From assembly GCA_951640165.1 (NCBI GenBank), contig OX621237.1, forward strand, positions 11,408,001-11,472,000: 64,000 nucleotides of DNA, given 5' to 3'. Positions 37,001-48,469 of the stretch are shown one piece after another. The notes below the pieces were generated by a model. The model saw only the letters and a list, made by a program, of their open reading frames with translations, had not been told where the DNA came from and did not search any database. Made by a program: the position numbers and the translations under genes. The DNA comes from Pseudoips prasinana (lineage: Eukaryota > Arthropoda > Insecta > Lepidoptera > Nolidae). How positions within the stretch are numbered: the first letter of the stretch is position 1; each line of letters opens with the position of its first letter.

Positions 37001-40000
37001 AAAGTCGATTTTCCTTCATACTTAACCCCAATCTACGGAATACGTAATTTAATCAAAAGGGCAATCCAGGCTTAGGACTGGCAATAAACATAGATGGCAA
37101 TATTGATTATCACGTTGTTGTTTACTTACCATAACTATGAATATTGGCGTATTTAAAAATCGATTTTATATACAATGATTGTGGTTTTTTATTTGTTTTT
37201 ATTTTTGTTTTGTTTTTTTTTTTATCAGTACCTAACTACCTAAGTTTTGTTTTTTTTAATGGTATTTACATTTTTAATTACAGCTAATAAATAATAATTG
37301 TAATAGTTTTTTTGTCTTCAGACGTGTCCGCCTTTCATTTAATGTCAAATAAGATAACACTCAATGTTTGTATTTGTTTTGTTCGTGGAACTGAATTGTA
37401 TCACGGCGCGCGCGACGTTGCGGCGTACGCATTACTGTGTCATACATTACATACAGTGCGAGTAGTACGACAGTAACATCATACCTCTTAGGCAGTCCGC
37501 GGTGTCAATACAACGTAAACCTTATAACTGGTGCCATACGGTTCTAGATAATAGTTCATTATTTACAACGCAGCCGACCGGCGCATGCTACTTCTCACTT
37601 GCACACATAGCGAAAATAACCGAGACAGTACGAACACCGCACATAACAGCGTGTCGCGATAGTGTTCTGTGGCGCCGTGCGTCATGTTTGAGTGTCATGT
37701 GCAATGCTTGATATGGTCAAGTCATAGGTAATGGAACATCACGCGGTCGGGTTATATGACGCGCAATGCAACAATGTCATTACTTACACAAGTCTACTAC
37801 CCATACAATAAATAAGTTTTCATAATCCTATCTGCAGGTTGTTCTGTAGGGCAGGGATACCATTTCTTAGTTAAGCTCAACATTTTATTATAGTTTGACT
37901 GCCCTATTGGTCTAGTGGTGAGTTACATTGACTGCTTAGCCAGAGGTTGTGGGTCTGATTCCCACCCAGGGGCTCTACCGGCTAAGTCACTGAACATCGA
38001 TTTCTTAAATGGCGTTCAAATAAATAAAGGTTAAAAATGACTTAATCAATCGTTAAATCGGCTTCCATAAGCACATGTGACTTCATAAATGATCCGGGTT
38101 TGATTGTCAACGTTGAAGCCGATTTAACGATTAAGTAATTTTTAACCTTTATTTATTTGAACGCCATTTAAGAAATCGATGTTCGGCGACTTAGCCGGTA
38201 GAGCCCCAGGACAAATCTTCATGTAATGAGCATGATTATTTGTTCTGTGTCTTGGTGTAATTTATCAATAATATGTACCTATACATGTTTATCAGTCTGA
38301 TTTCCATAGTATAGGACGTTAGTACTATTTATATGGGGACACCCAAATACTCCGAAATATTTTATTCCGAATTTTGATGTTCCGATTTCCAAAGTCCGAT
38401 TTTCGTAATACCTAAGTATTGTAATGTCTATTATTAAATATGACGAAATTTATCTTACCGAAAGTCGTAAATGCGATTTGTTAATTTTCCGATTTTCATA
38501 CGTTCTAAGAGCCAAATCCTCGAAGGGTTCTCGGTTCGAAAAACGACATTCCGAATTTCAATACTAAAGTCAACATGTTGTGTTGTGGCGAACACGGTGA
38601 AGCCGGCCAGCAAGCTGAATCTGCGGTGGTGAGCGTTAAAACCATCTGCGACGATAAGCTCGCGTGGGGCCGCCCAAGCCCCGCAGCGCCGGAGCCGTGA
38701 CAGAAACAATGCCTGCTTGCATATTGCATGCCTGCTTGCTTGCTGCATTCCCGCTTGCATGCTGCATGCCTGCTTGTATGCAGCATGCCTGCTTGCATGC
38801 TGCATGCCTGCTTAGATGTTGCATGCCTGCTTGCATGTTGCATGCCTGCTTGCATGTTGCATGCCTGCCTGCTTGCATGTTGCATGCAGCCGCCGAGTGC
38901 CAGATCCCCTATATTGTTGGTGAATCATTTGGGTTAGGTTAGAACTGTGACCGGGGAAACAAAATTTAATTCGTATTGTTGATGTTCCAAATTATCATTA
39001 AGTCGGACTTTTTGTTATTCGATCTACTGAAGCTCGGTGTTTTGAGAATAGTAATTATAAACGTTAGGAAAATTGAAATTTAGGAATTATAAAACTAGGA
39101 GTAATGCTAAGTCGGAGTTGTAATATTCAGAATTTTCTACCATTCGGAATTATGAAAGTCGGTAATTTTAAATTCGTATTTGTGACTGTCGGAATAAAGT
39201 TTTTCGTATTAATGTAGTGTACCCTATTTATATACTAGTTTGGGATCAGATGCTGGTGTGTTAGCTGTCACAAGATATTTATTTATAACTAGCTGTGCCC
39301 CGCGGTGTTACCCGCGTTAAATTTTATAAATTTTCTTTGCTATAAACCTCACGGAGCCCGAGACCTTTCCAACGAATGCAAAACCGTAGAAATCGGTTTG
39401 TGCGTTCTGGAGTTATAGCGTCAGGAAGGAAAACCCGACTTATTTTTATTACAACTAATTATAGCACAATGTATTTTTCCAAGGGAGTTATCCCTCAAGC
39501 TGTAATATGTTTATCTAATAAGTTCTAACTTAATGTTTCAGACCTGGCGTGATTTAAAGTCAAATACAAAGAAACGGGCTCTCAAACATCACGATAGTGC
39601 TGGATTGAGCTCTGATTGTGGGGCTGACACATCACTTAATATGGACAGTGATAACCAATGTACTCCAAAAAAGAAATGCTGTTGTAAGTTGTTAACTTCC
39701 TACTTATAAAAAGGGATTATTTGCCAACATGGATGATAAAGTAAACCAATGTGAAATACAAATGGGTGTGCCATGATCTCTCTGCACTACCCTAAGGTTG
39801 TCTGGTAGAAAATGCTTTTGGCATTAATTCGTAATGGGAAGTAGGTACATTCCCTTTGTACTTAAGTTTAAATAAATATACATAGAAGCGTTCGGAAAGC
39901 AAAGAAAAATATTGGCTATTCTTTTTTTAACTGATAGGGATATCAGTTAAAAAAAGAAAAGTAAATTTTTTTAATCAAATAAGTGTCGCCGCAGACGACC

Positions 40001-42442
40001 CACGGGCCACAGCCACAAACGCCGCCACGAGAAGCTAGACAGTAGAAGTAGTTAGAAGAGTGTGGCGGCCACCGGCGTCAACCGTGTGCGGCGAGTCCAT
40101 ACACAATGTATGAAAACTATAGGAAATATGCCAGTGGCGGCGTTTTGTGGTTGTGGCAATTGGCGCGTGTGTGGGAACCCTAAGGGAAATATCGCGTAAC
40201 ATACATACAAAAATAACATACAGTCAAATTAATAACCTCCTTTTTTTGAAGTTGATGAAATATAAATTTATATGAAGTGGGTTTAAATATTTCGAAACGA
40301 CTAAATTTCTTAATTAGTTTCGAAATATTTGATCCCTGTTGAGCTAGCATGGCGAAGTAGACTCATATCTCTATAGCGTTCGACCAATCCCCCTGCTCGC
40401 AGTATTGAATCGTGGGTTTCCTGTGCTATCAGTGGTCGAATGTGGGGTCAAGGACCCAATTGGGAGGCTACGTGCGGAAACCAATCGCCAATCAAACTAA
40501 CTAACATTGGTCAAACGCTGTAAAGAGACTTGTCGTGAATCTTCGTCGGAATGCCAGTTACCTTGGACGTTACTGGCTGGCCTCATTGTTTCATTAAGCT
40601 ATATGGCTTATGACATACACATACTTAGCTATATATATTAATAACTTCTGTTTAATTTCAGCATCGTTTGACGACGAGATAATCAAAATAGAAAGAGATA
40701 AGTTAGAATTTGAGAGGGAATATAAAATACAAAAGATTGAAGTGTTGGCTAGGTAAGAATATTGACCTTTTTATCAATGCCTACATAGCCCGTTGCCATC
40801 GCACTTCGTAAACGTTTATGTTAAGTACAAAACGCAAAAAGCAGTTTTAATTAAAACCTACATGGGCAGTTGCCCTTGCTGATTCGTAAACGTTTATGTT
40901 AAGTACAAAACGCAAAAAGCAGTTTTAATTAAAACCTACATGGGCAGTTGCCGTTGCTGATTCGTAAACGTTTATGTTAAGTACAAAACGCAAAAAGCAG
41001 TTTTTATTAAATCCTACATGTGCAGTTGCCTTTGCTGGATCGTAAACGTTTATGTTAAGTACAAAACGTAAAAAGCAGTTTTTATTAAAACCTACATGGG
41101 CAGTTGCCCTTGCTGGTTCGTAAACGTTTATGTTAAGTACAAAACGCAAAAAGCGTTTTTATTAAAACCTACATGTGCAGTTGCCTTTGCTGGATCGTAA
41201 ACGTTTATGTTAAGTACAAAAAGCAATATAAGCAGTTTTTAAGAATAGTGTTCCCTGTTGAATTGAGCGTGGGCCAATGCCAACTGACTACAACTATGCA
41301 ATATAGTGTAGAAGTGTTGGGGAGCATTGGATTCATTGGACATGCGTATCCAATGAATCCAATGCTCCCCGATTCTCGATTCTCTCTCCTAATCCGATGG
41401 TAGGACTATACGACACGACTAGGGAGCTGGTGCAGGACCGACAAGTTAACGCGCTAACAGCTGGTATGTCACTTACCTACACTTGGGTAACACCATACTT
41501 ATAAATTATATTTTGTTCTTATATTCAATTATGGATATTCCACAATATCGTAAAGCCCTTCGACTTTCATTAAACAGCTTTGAATCGATCATATAAGCTA
41601 GTTGTCCAATGAAACACCTTCTACTTACTTTATCGTATTGGCAAAGGTAACCCTAGTAATGGAGTTGTACAGGCCACCCTGTCTTGCTTATCGTGCTCTC
41701 TGAATCACGAAGACGCTCATGCATCATGCCCACCCTTCCCCTACCTAAATTTTGCAGGTTCAGAAGTCCGTTAGTAGTCAGTGGTTTAAATTTATTATTT
41801 CCAATATAATATTTGAATGCATGTTTAAAAGTGAACTTAATTTCGCGCTATCTACCCATTACATACTAATCATCTGGATCTAGAGTTGTTCAAACCGCTC
41901 ATTAGGCCTCTGACATTGTTGCCTCCGAAGCACAGACACTATAACCACTTTGGCGGTCACCCATATACACATGGTCTGACTGCGAGCCTAGTTGCTTAAC
42001 TTCGCCCTTACGGACCGGTGAAGGCATCGGGCTAGAAGCGCCTACCCATAAAACTTAATAATTTCGTTAAATCCAAAAATTAAAATGCATCAGCTGAATA
42101 TTATACTTGCATGGGTAATTAATAATTAAAAATCAGTCAAATAAGTATAATCGTAAAGTTTTATTTTTGCATTTTGTCCGTATTTCTTTTGTAATTTTTC
42201 CATTCATTTACTGAAATCTTTCCCTGAAAAGTTATCTGAATCGTTATATTTTAAACATCAGCTGTGTTAGCGACGTCCATGTGGTAGTCCAATTAAGCTT
42301 ATTGAATGAATGAACACATAAAGGACAAAGTTGCCTTAAATATGTATTGTATGTAGGTAAGTAAGCGTGCAATATTTTTATGTCAATATTCTTTTGTTTC
42401 AGAATAGCATCTGCTCTAGAGGAATTAGCTAAAAAGCAATGA
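34005..42442 (+). CDS. Myb/SANT-like DNA-binding protein with C-terminal coiled coil
   Basis: Four exons in phase, 34005-34169, 39542-39683, 40662-40752 and 42403-42442 (TGA), encode 145 residues. Residues 7-70 ([20 protein letters not shown], then [14 protein letters not shown] and [16 protein letters not shown]) form a trihelical Myb/SANT-like domain with regularly spaced Trp, as in zeste-type and PIF-associated proteins. The middle is Ser/Asp-rich with a basic KKK stretch. The C-terminus ([20 protein letters not shown]) is a predicted coiled coil for self-association. AATAAA lies at 42471-42476, 29 bp past the stop. It is probably a nuclear DNA-binding regulator. Introns contain an I-like LINE, a hAT-like element and a 78-bp minisatellite. 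Confidence 0.85.
34550..36186 (+). pseudogene. 5'-truncated I-like LINE with RNase H domain
   Basis: The copy starts inside the RT thumb region ([20 protein letters not shown], then [17 protein letters not shown]). It continues through an RNase H domain ([43 protein letters not shown]) and ends with a zinc-knuckle-like [18 protein letters not shown] and a (GAT)n tail. A frameshift lies near 35222. ACTGGAGTCA at 34540-34549 and 36187-36196 is a clean 10-bp target duplication, so both ends are exact. It sits in intron 1 of the Myb/SANT gene. Confidence 0.9.
36528..36724 (+). mobile_element. SINE with 5S rRNA-like head (copy 1)
   Basis: After GCGCTCATAGCTAGATG the sequence parallels the 5S rRNA internal promoter: TCGGTCCGTAAG, GGTGAGGTTAAGCAACTAGG (box A) and the box C region (AGATGTGACCACGTG, here diverged). 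It then runs into a common body (TTTCTGAGCGTCTCC). Two reverse copies are at 41885-42042 and 49880-50130. Confidence 0.65.
36742..37796. mobile_element. Non-autonomous hAT-like element, 1055 bp
   Basis: The ends TAGAGTTGCGCAAA and the complement of ACTTACACAAGTCTA form short imperfect inverted repeats. CTACCCAT is duplicated exactly at 36734-36741 and 37797-37804. An 8-bp duplication with TAGA-type ends fits the hAT superfamily. The inside has subterminal ATGACATTAC-type motifs in both orientations and a T-rich centre, with no transposase frame. Confidence 0.75.
37971..38205. mobile_element. 235-bp MITE with about 95-bp inverted arms
   Basis: Arms beginning GGCTCTACCGGCTAAGTC pair with the right end over about 95 bp with few mismatches. 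CCAGG flanks both sides (37966-37970 and 38206-38210), a possible 5-bp duplication. The centre is only about 45 bp. It is inserted in the SINE just after its B box. Confidence 0.85.
38335..39224. mobile_element. Foldback element with 9-bp duplication, TTAGG core and minisatellite
   Basis: TATTTATAT flanks both ends (38326-38334 and 39225-39233). The arms are imperfect (GGGGACACCC...TTTTATTCCGA against GGGTACAC...CTTTATTCCGA on the other strand) and made of repeated TTCCGA/TCCGATTT motifs. The centre holds a 20-bp-period minisatellite and TTTGGGTTAGGTTAGAACTG at 38928. Long variable arms plus a 9-bp duplication resemble Mutator-like or Rehavkus-type elements; no transposase is present. Confidence 0.65.
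38707..38888. repeat. 20-bp minisatellite, about nine units
   Basis: Units of the form GCATGCCTGCTTGCATGTT repeat with small changes. GCATGC palindromes occur in every unit. It lies inside the foldback element, so it probably travels with that family. Confidence 0.9.
39289..39480 (+). repeat. Interspersed repeat, CCGCGG head with a different body
   Basis: It starts CTAGCTGTGCCCCGCGG as at 16216 but continues with ACCTCACGGAGCCCGAGACC and AATCGGTTTGTGCGTTCTGG. The end is truncated 60 bp before exon 2 of the Myb/SANT gene. Confidence 0.65.
39919..39958. repeat. Perfect 18-bp hairpin
   Basis: TTCTTTTTTTAACTGATA at 39919-39936 is exactly complementary to 39941-39958 around loop GGGA. It is an intronic hairpin of unknown origin. 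Confidence 0.9.
39985..40185. mobile_element. GC-rich foldback MITE
   Basis: GCCACAGCCACAAACGCCGC on the left pairs with GCGGCGTTTTGTGGTTGTGG on the right; outside this the ends are only loosely complementary. The region is far more GC-rich than its surroundings. The target duplication is not clear. Confidence 0.55.
40785..41245. repeat. 78-bp minisatellite, about six units, in Myb/SANT intron 3
   Basis: CGTAAACGTTTATGTTAAGT recurs at 40807, 40885, 40963, 41041, 41119 and 41196, i.e. spaced 78, 78, 78, 78 and 77 bp. Two unit types alternate (GCTGATTCG and GCTGGATCG before the motif). The period is a multiple of three, so the minus strand reads an open 26-residue repeat ([20 protein letters not shown] core). 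It starts 33 bp after exon 3. I see no evidence that it is translated. Confidence 0.95.
41319..41370. repeat. Perfect 22-bp inverted repeat, 8-nt loop
   Basis: GGGGAGCATTGGATTCATTG... (41319-41340) is exactly complementary to 41349-41370 around CATGCGTA. It lies about 75 bp beyond the 78-bp repeat array. Confidence 0.95.
41885..42042 (-). mobile_element. SINE with 5S rRNA-like head (copy 2)
   Basis: On the minus strand it has TCCGTAAGGGCGAAGTTAAG, then CAACTAGGCTCGCAGTCAG and a box-C-like TGGGTGACCGCCAAAGTGG. Part of the body is deleted relative to copy 3. Confidence 0.65.
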
Positions 42443-42476
42443 TTTTTACATTTATAAATAAGTATTTAATAATAAA

Positions 42477-44527
42477 TAGAGTAAGACAGTAAAGTTTAAA
42501 GCAGATATTTTATTTCAAATTGTATTCCCTATCTCTCCCATTTAACTTATAATAGAGCCCTCACAGCGGGTCTTTGAACTGAGTCAAGAGGCCCAAGCTG
42601 ATAAGCAGGTGAGCCCTGGAGTAAACAGGTGACAACAGTTCTCCATGTGGGACCGGACTTATAAACCAATGGCCTTTGCTTCGGAGTGAAATACTGTTTC
42701 GTCCTGTTGAGCACACCAAGCTTTTTTCCTGCCTTGCTTGTATTGTTCCTACGTTGCAAGAGATATCGACACCAAGGAATCCTAGGCTCGCAGTAATGCT
42801 GCGTTTAATATTCGACAAATACTGTAAAAGAGCGTGGCGAAGTTGCACTTGTAGACATATCTATAGCAAAATATACCGCAGACTTGTTTCTTTGTATTGC
42901 ATCCCAAAGGACCCAAAATCACGCGTTCAGTCTGCAAAATATATAATAAAGGTGTTCTTAGCCACGCGGGTAAACCGAAATTTAGAAGCAAAACACGTCG
43001 ATAACTTGCGAGAACTAAACTTAGTAAAATATTCTTATCTTACCACGTTCTCGTAGGTCATCGACTTCTTTGTGATGTGTCTGCCAAGGATAAGCGGGTT
43101 TATTTATCTCTTGAATAATGCACGCATATCATTTCGGTCTGCACTAGAAGTACTAAATATATATCTTTCAAGCAATTTAAATCCCGTATGGACATCATTA
43201 TCTAGATGCGATAAAAATTCAGTATGAAATGCAACCTATTATAGCAACGCAGGCGATTGGCGAAGGGTGAACATGCGATAAACTTTTACATTAATGCTTC
43301 GGTGCTAGCATGATTGACTCGGAAGCCGGTTCTGTTTGCATATGAATGTTTGAAGAATATAATAATAATTTTAGCGGAACTATTTCAAACTAAAACCACT
43401 TTAAGGCTCGGAATTCAGCGTGCGTCTATCTCGCCCACTCTATTTTTTATGGGACATAAAATATTGTAATCATTTTGGAACAAAGTCTTACTCCTACTTC
43501 GGTCATCCTGTTAGATTAATTTTCCGAAATATTCAGCACAATTTTCAAAATATGATATTTTTTATGATTACCATAAAAAGTGGAAAAACTGTTTTCTCTA
43601 TTACCGACGATAAATATTTTTTACCCGAATATTTTGGGATACAAATTTGACATAATGAGATTCTCCGCTCGTTAATGCAGTTGTCAACATTTTTATCACT
43701 CGTTATCAGATAGGAGGTAGGTACATATCTTGAACTGGGAATCGATCTCGCCAAATGGAAAAAGAACAGCTGAGTTATTATGATACTGGGTGAAAGGGTC
43801 AATCAGAAAGAATAAGATTTTATAACACAGCGACTTAAATTTAAGAAAGATAATGTAATTTAAAATTTATTTCGGGGTATTGCATAAATAACAGCTTTTA
43901 CCATACTTTGGGATGACTTACGGATTAGAGACGTGGTCGCTTACTTTAGGCCTCATAAGAAGGCTCAAGGTCTCCCAAATAGCAATGGAGACGGCTACGC
44001 TCATTGTTTCCCTTCGTGAGAGAATAAAAACAAACAATATTCGCAAGCTAGGCGAACCGAAGTAACCCACATAGTTCGAAGTATTGCCAAGCTAAGTTAA
44101 CACAAACCGAAAAACGTAGTCTATCCATATCTACAAGGTGAACATATCGACTCAAAATAAAATATTCAAACACCTTCCTATTTTTTGCTTTCCTTGAATT
44201 GCATTAGGTACATACCTAGTTTAAATTTAGTTTGGACAAAATGGAAGCTTACCTCTTAATCCGCTAAAGAAGTGAATAAAACTAAGGTCTGTAACAATGG
44301 TATGTAGTTACAAACGGAGTAACAATCGTATTTGATCCAGATATAATCCGTTCTTAATCCGTGAACAGAGTCGGCGAGACTAATAAAATCAAGTGCATTT
44401 TTCATCCGACTGTTGGTGCGGGATTGAAAATAGTTTTTTTTTACAAAGGTTCTGTGGGCACGGAAAGGTATTTATAATACTTATCTATTTGAGATTATGG
44501 AAAACGTGATAATATCTGGGGGATAAT
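42477..44527. other. Intergenic, nothing recognised
   Basis: Downstream of the Myb/SANT polyadenylation signal. The small open frames here (for example near 42676-43056) lack any family motif and have no splice-consistent extension. Confidence 0.5.
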
Positions 44528-44779
44528 AATAATATCTGGGGACAATGTCACACAGATCATCCTAGCCCCAAACTAAGCAAAGCTTGTACTATGGGTTCCA
44601 GGCGACGATATACATACTTATATAGATAGATAAATACTTATGCACATAGAAAACATCCATGACTCAGAAACAAATATTCGTGCTCATCACACAAATGTTT
44701 GCATTTACCGGGATTCGAACCCAGGACCACCAGCTTCGTAGGCAGGAGCACTACCATCTAGGCTACGCTGACCGTCAAT
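44528..44779 (-). mobile_element. SINE-B, uninterrupted copy
   Basis: The minus-strand head CAGCGTAGCCTAGATGGTAG and B box GGGTTCGAATCCC are followed by the SINE-B body (CATGGATGTTTTCTATGTGC), ending in CCTAGCCCCAAACTAAGC on the plus strand. It matches 23632-23850. Confidence 0.8.
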
Positions 44780-45321
44780 GACGTGATAAGTAGGTACCTA
44801 ATAATCTTCCTTCTGCAGAGTGACGAAATATAATTTTAGAGCAAGATGGAGCTCCAGCTCATACGCTTAACCGTCGCCGCGTCGGAGAGCAGCCAATCTT
44901 CAATGAACATTTAGGTACTCTACCTGGTTCAGTAGGTAGGTACCTACTTACGAACAAATTAGTCGGCTACCAAGATCTTCATATCGGACACTATTAGATT
45001 TATATTTTGGAGTGATGTACAAGCTTTACTTTATATTTACCGGTACGAGAGTGTACAGGACACATGTGTTACACACTGAACTTATAAGTAATTTCAAGCT
45101 TTCATCAAATATGGGTAGGTAAGTGTACCTAAAAAAAATAAAGAAGCGAAATTATCGAATTTGTATACTTACAACAGAATAGATTTCATTTTGAAAATTA
45201 GATTAATAGATTGTAGGTACTTAAGTTGTTTGTAGTCGAACGTTATTTTAGCTATAATTGAGCCCACGGCTCTTGGAGGTTACGGAAACCCGAGGTAAAA
45301 TACTTATAACATGTTTTTATC

Positions 45322-45800
45322 AATCAATCAATCAATCAAATCATTTATTGCTGAACATAGGTAGGTACAATATAAGATGACAAATAAAGGCGCTTAGTTC
45401 ACTATGTTCTGCCTGATGTGGCATGCAAAGTATTACATTATTACATAAAAGTTAATGTCACTAAATATCTTATTAAAGTATGTTATTAGCATTATGTCAT
45501 GTATTACACTTAATATTAGTTTACAATAGAATTCAACATCATAACTTAAATCGGACTTACAAAGCATTCACCTAAATTTCTAAATTATCAGTCAAGTACT
45601 CTTTTATAGAGTAGTATGCCTTATTTATTAATAATTCAAGAAGTTTCTTTCTGTATTTTGTGATAAGATCTTCTAATATAATATTTTTTGGCAATTTATT
45701 GTAAATTTTTGGGGCCATACCCAAGAAATTTTTATTATACACGCGTTTTTTATCGTGTTAGACGAGTCATATTCTGGGCTAGGGATATTGTTACAATTTT
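45322..45800 (-). pseudogene. 3' fragment of a Jockey-like LINE
   Basis: The minus strand reads VYNKNFLGMAPKIYNKLPKN and then YRKKLLELLINKAYYSIKEY before a stop, the ORF2 C-terminus of a Jockey-type element. The 3' UTR reaches 45322 and ends in ATTGATTGATTGATTGA repeats. Everything upstream is missing. Confidence 0.75.
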
Positions 45801-46309
45801 ATTGCAGTGCGACTCTCAGTAAAATTTCCTATTTTAATATTTAAAGAACCTGCTTTTCCTCTGTCGAAGTCCATAGATATAAAGAGTACGTAGGTAGGTA
45901 CCTCCGTAGTAAGGTTAGATACCTTTCCAAGTGATTATTTTGACCAGTTTCTCAAAAGAATTCTATGTACCTACCTAGGTTTAAATTTAACATAATTTTA
46001 CCAGCATTAGCTAATTAGAACTCTTTTAGTGGGAATTCTAAGGGGCTCTTAAATTTACCTATACTCAATATAGGGTTCTAAGTATTAGAGTTAGGGTTAC
46101 TAATTAGACGGTGATATCATCAGGGTAAATTATCTTTGAATTTATGTCTCCTCAACATAATCACTGATTTTATGTATTTTCATGGGATGATGGTGATTGC
46201 TAACTAAAAATAACCCGTTTAACAATCTGAAACTAAACTTGTTTTGACCTTGAACTTTCATTTTAGTGGGAATACCCAAGTTTTGAGGCTCACTAAAAGA
46301 CCCTGTTGG

Positions 46310-47085
46310 CGTGGTAGGCAGATGGGCCTGTTGGCGTGGTTGGCAAATGCTTGCTTTTCACGCCGGAGGTCGTGGGTTCGATTCCTAACCAGGACAGATA
46401 TTTGTGCGCATGAACCTGTCTGTTTGTCCTGAGTCTTGATGTAATTATCTATACAACATGTAACATAATTAACGCACACCCTCAAACACCCCAATTAGAA
46501 TATTATGTTGTAATCATAATACATATACTCAATTTTTTATTTAAGATGTATTTGCATTGTTATTTACTAAATTAGTTTTTTAGAATACAGTTAATTTTTC
46601 TTTATTTTGAATTTAATGATGGAATTTGTATGAATATAATAAAACTGCTATTTTTAAAGTCTTACTACTTTGACTTACGGTCCATTTCAATTTGTTTTGA
46701 CAGTACAAGGTTAATATGACAATAATTTCCGTAGTTTTAATTATTTTCCTGAGTACCTAATTCGCGCTAAAACTAAATTGATACAAGTAAAGATGTCGTT
46801 TCGATTTCATAAGAATTATTTATTTGTTTCAACTTAAGCACAAAAAATTTTGAAATAAAAAATTCCCTATATTAAAAATGATATAAATCGATTCAGTAAA
46901 CGATTCTGAACAAACTATTTTCAGGATGTGCGTTTATTAAGTTACATGTTGTATAAGTAGGTATGTATTTACAAAAGAAAAAGTAGTACCTACATGTAGT
47001 ACCTAGGTATATCAGTTATCTGGTTTCCATAATACAGGCTCTGCTTAGTTAGGGATCAGATGGCCGTGTGTAAATAATATATTAT
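46310..47085 (+). mobile_element. SINE-A copy split by a MITE
   Basis: The head and body (46310-46453: GGCGTGGTTGGCAAATGC, GGGTTCGATTCC, GAGTCTTGATGTAATTATC) and the tail (46952-47085: AAGTAGGTATGTATTTAC to AGATGGCCGTGTGTAAAT) are the two parts of one copy. Confidence 0.8.
46454..46951. mobile_element. 498-bp MITE inside SINE-A
   Basis: The ends CAACATGTAACATAATTAAC and its near-complement (GTTTATTAAGTTACATGTTG on the plus strand) pair over about 30 bp. TATA flanks both sides (46450-46453 and 46952-46955). The interior is AT-rich and non-coding. A TA or TATA duplication suggests a Tc1/mariner relative. Confidence 0.75.
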
Positions 47086-47089
47086 TATT

Positions 47090-48084
47090 TATTATATGTC
47101 ATAATAAACAAACAGAACATTTTATAAAAATAGACTATAGAAAAGCAGAATAAAGTTGCATATTTCATAGATATTGCAGTTTCAAACGTCAATACTTAAT
47201 ACTCAAAATCTATTATTTTAATTGTTTTTAGGGAAAGCTTACAGACTGATAACAAAACATAAAGAGAAACATATTTAAACAAAAAATTGCTAATAACAAG
47301 CAGCTATTTCAGAGTAAATTCGTTTATTATATAGTATAGAAATACTTAATACCGATATTCTTGCACCACCGCCTCGGAATATATTAGATTTACCTATAAA
47401 TATATGCATAAAAATAACATTACCTTAGTTACACAAACAGACAACACACCGAACCAAGAACTGGTTGGTATATGTATAATTTTTTGAATATGTCCGAATT
47501 GTTTTTTAAACCTGAGCAAATATATACTCGGAAAAAACAAGTAGGTACGTACAAATAATAACAACCCATTTCTCTTAGATGTTAAGGCAGTGACATCAGC
47601 CAAATCGGTTAATTCCCGCTTTTTTCCCGCTAGTTTTTTTTCTGTACCTACATTGATATAATAATTGCCCATAAGTATGTTGAAATAAAGCCCAAATATA
47701 TCTCGCAATGTGATTAATCACGTCTCATCCGCATCTGTTGGGTTGGAAACTTTGTGCTTGTTTGTGGGATTTGTCGGGGCCCGAACTTAGCAAACTTTGT
47801 TTCGCAAACTCGTTGCCGTAGGTCGATCGCGACGGGTATTATTTTAGGGAATTAGGGCTTTACCATTTCGCTGAGATTGCTATTTTAGCAAGAGTTGTTT
47901 ATTTCCAGTTGAGACGATCAATAAGTCTTCGCTGAAGTAGCAATGTAGGTATAGAACGCAAAGAATCTTGATTTATTTACCTACCTGGGCTTTTTTGAAA
48001 ATGCCTATTATAATGGATTATTATTAATAACATCCTGAGACATTTACACACGGCCATCTGATTCTAAACTAAGCAGAGCTTGTA
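47090..48084. other. Intergenic, ending in a SINE-A tail fragment
   Basis: AT-rich without recognised genes. 48028-48084 is a reversed SINE-A tail (CATCCTGAGACATTTACACA to AAACTAAGCAGAGC). Confidence 0.5.
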
Positions 48085-48469
48085 CGCACACAGTTAGGTA
48101 TGTACCTATCTAATAGAAAAAGTTCAAAATGCTATTAAAAAGCACGTTTAATTTTCGTTCGATGTGTGAAACACAGATATAAACTGCACGTAAAAGCGGA
48201 ATCTAGTCTTGCTAATCCAATATTTTAATTAACGCTCAAAAGATATCGAAATTTTATTATCTACTTATATATAGATAATTATATATTAATACATTTTGGT
48301 ACCACCATTACTTGCCAAATATGTTTATTTAAGCGATTTTCCCAAAAAAGCTATTGTTTTGCCTATTCATAGATATCATATCATTGTATTAGTTTAAGTA
48401 ATTACTCAGTACCTACTTCTACCACGACTCCATATAGTTTAATTACTCCATTACTCCAAATATCAGATA

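Larger units (their letters stand above)
37885..39290 (+). mobile_element. One tRNA-SINE copy interrupted twice
   Basis: Three pieces assemble into one SINE: 37885-37970 (head with GTCTAGTGGTG and a GGGTCTGATTCCC B box), 38211-38334 (CAAATCTTCATGTAATGAGC and following) and 39225-39290 (TAGTTTGGGATCAGATG tail). The gaps are filled by a 235-bp MITE and an 890-bp foldback element, each with its own target duplication. Confidence 0.85.

Noticed and set aside
38505..38885. Open frames with repeated [12 protein letters not shown] residues
   Set aside because: They are translations of the 20-bp minisatellite in a foldback element, open on several frames and both strands.
40925..41149. Minus-strand 74-residue open frame over the 78-bp repeats as a gene
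   Set aside because: Openness follows from a repeat unit divisible by three; it lies in an intron, with no splice or promoter context and no family resemblance.
40785..41245. CRISPR-like array
   Set aside because: The repeated unit is contiguous, with no unique spacers between conserved repeats, and the genome is animal.
42676..43056. 126-residue open frame downstream of the Myb/SANT gene
   Set aside because: Composition is not gene-like and overlapping frames on the other strand are equally open; no recognisable domain.
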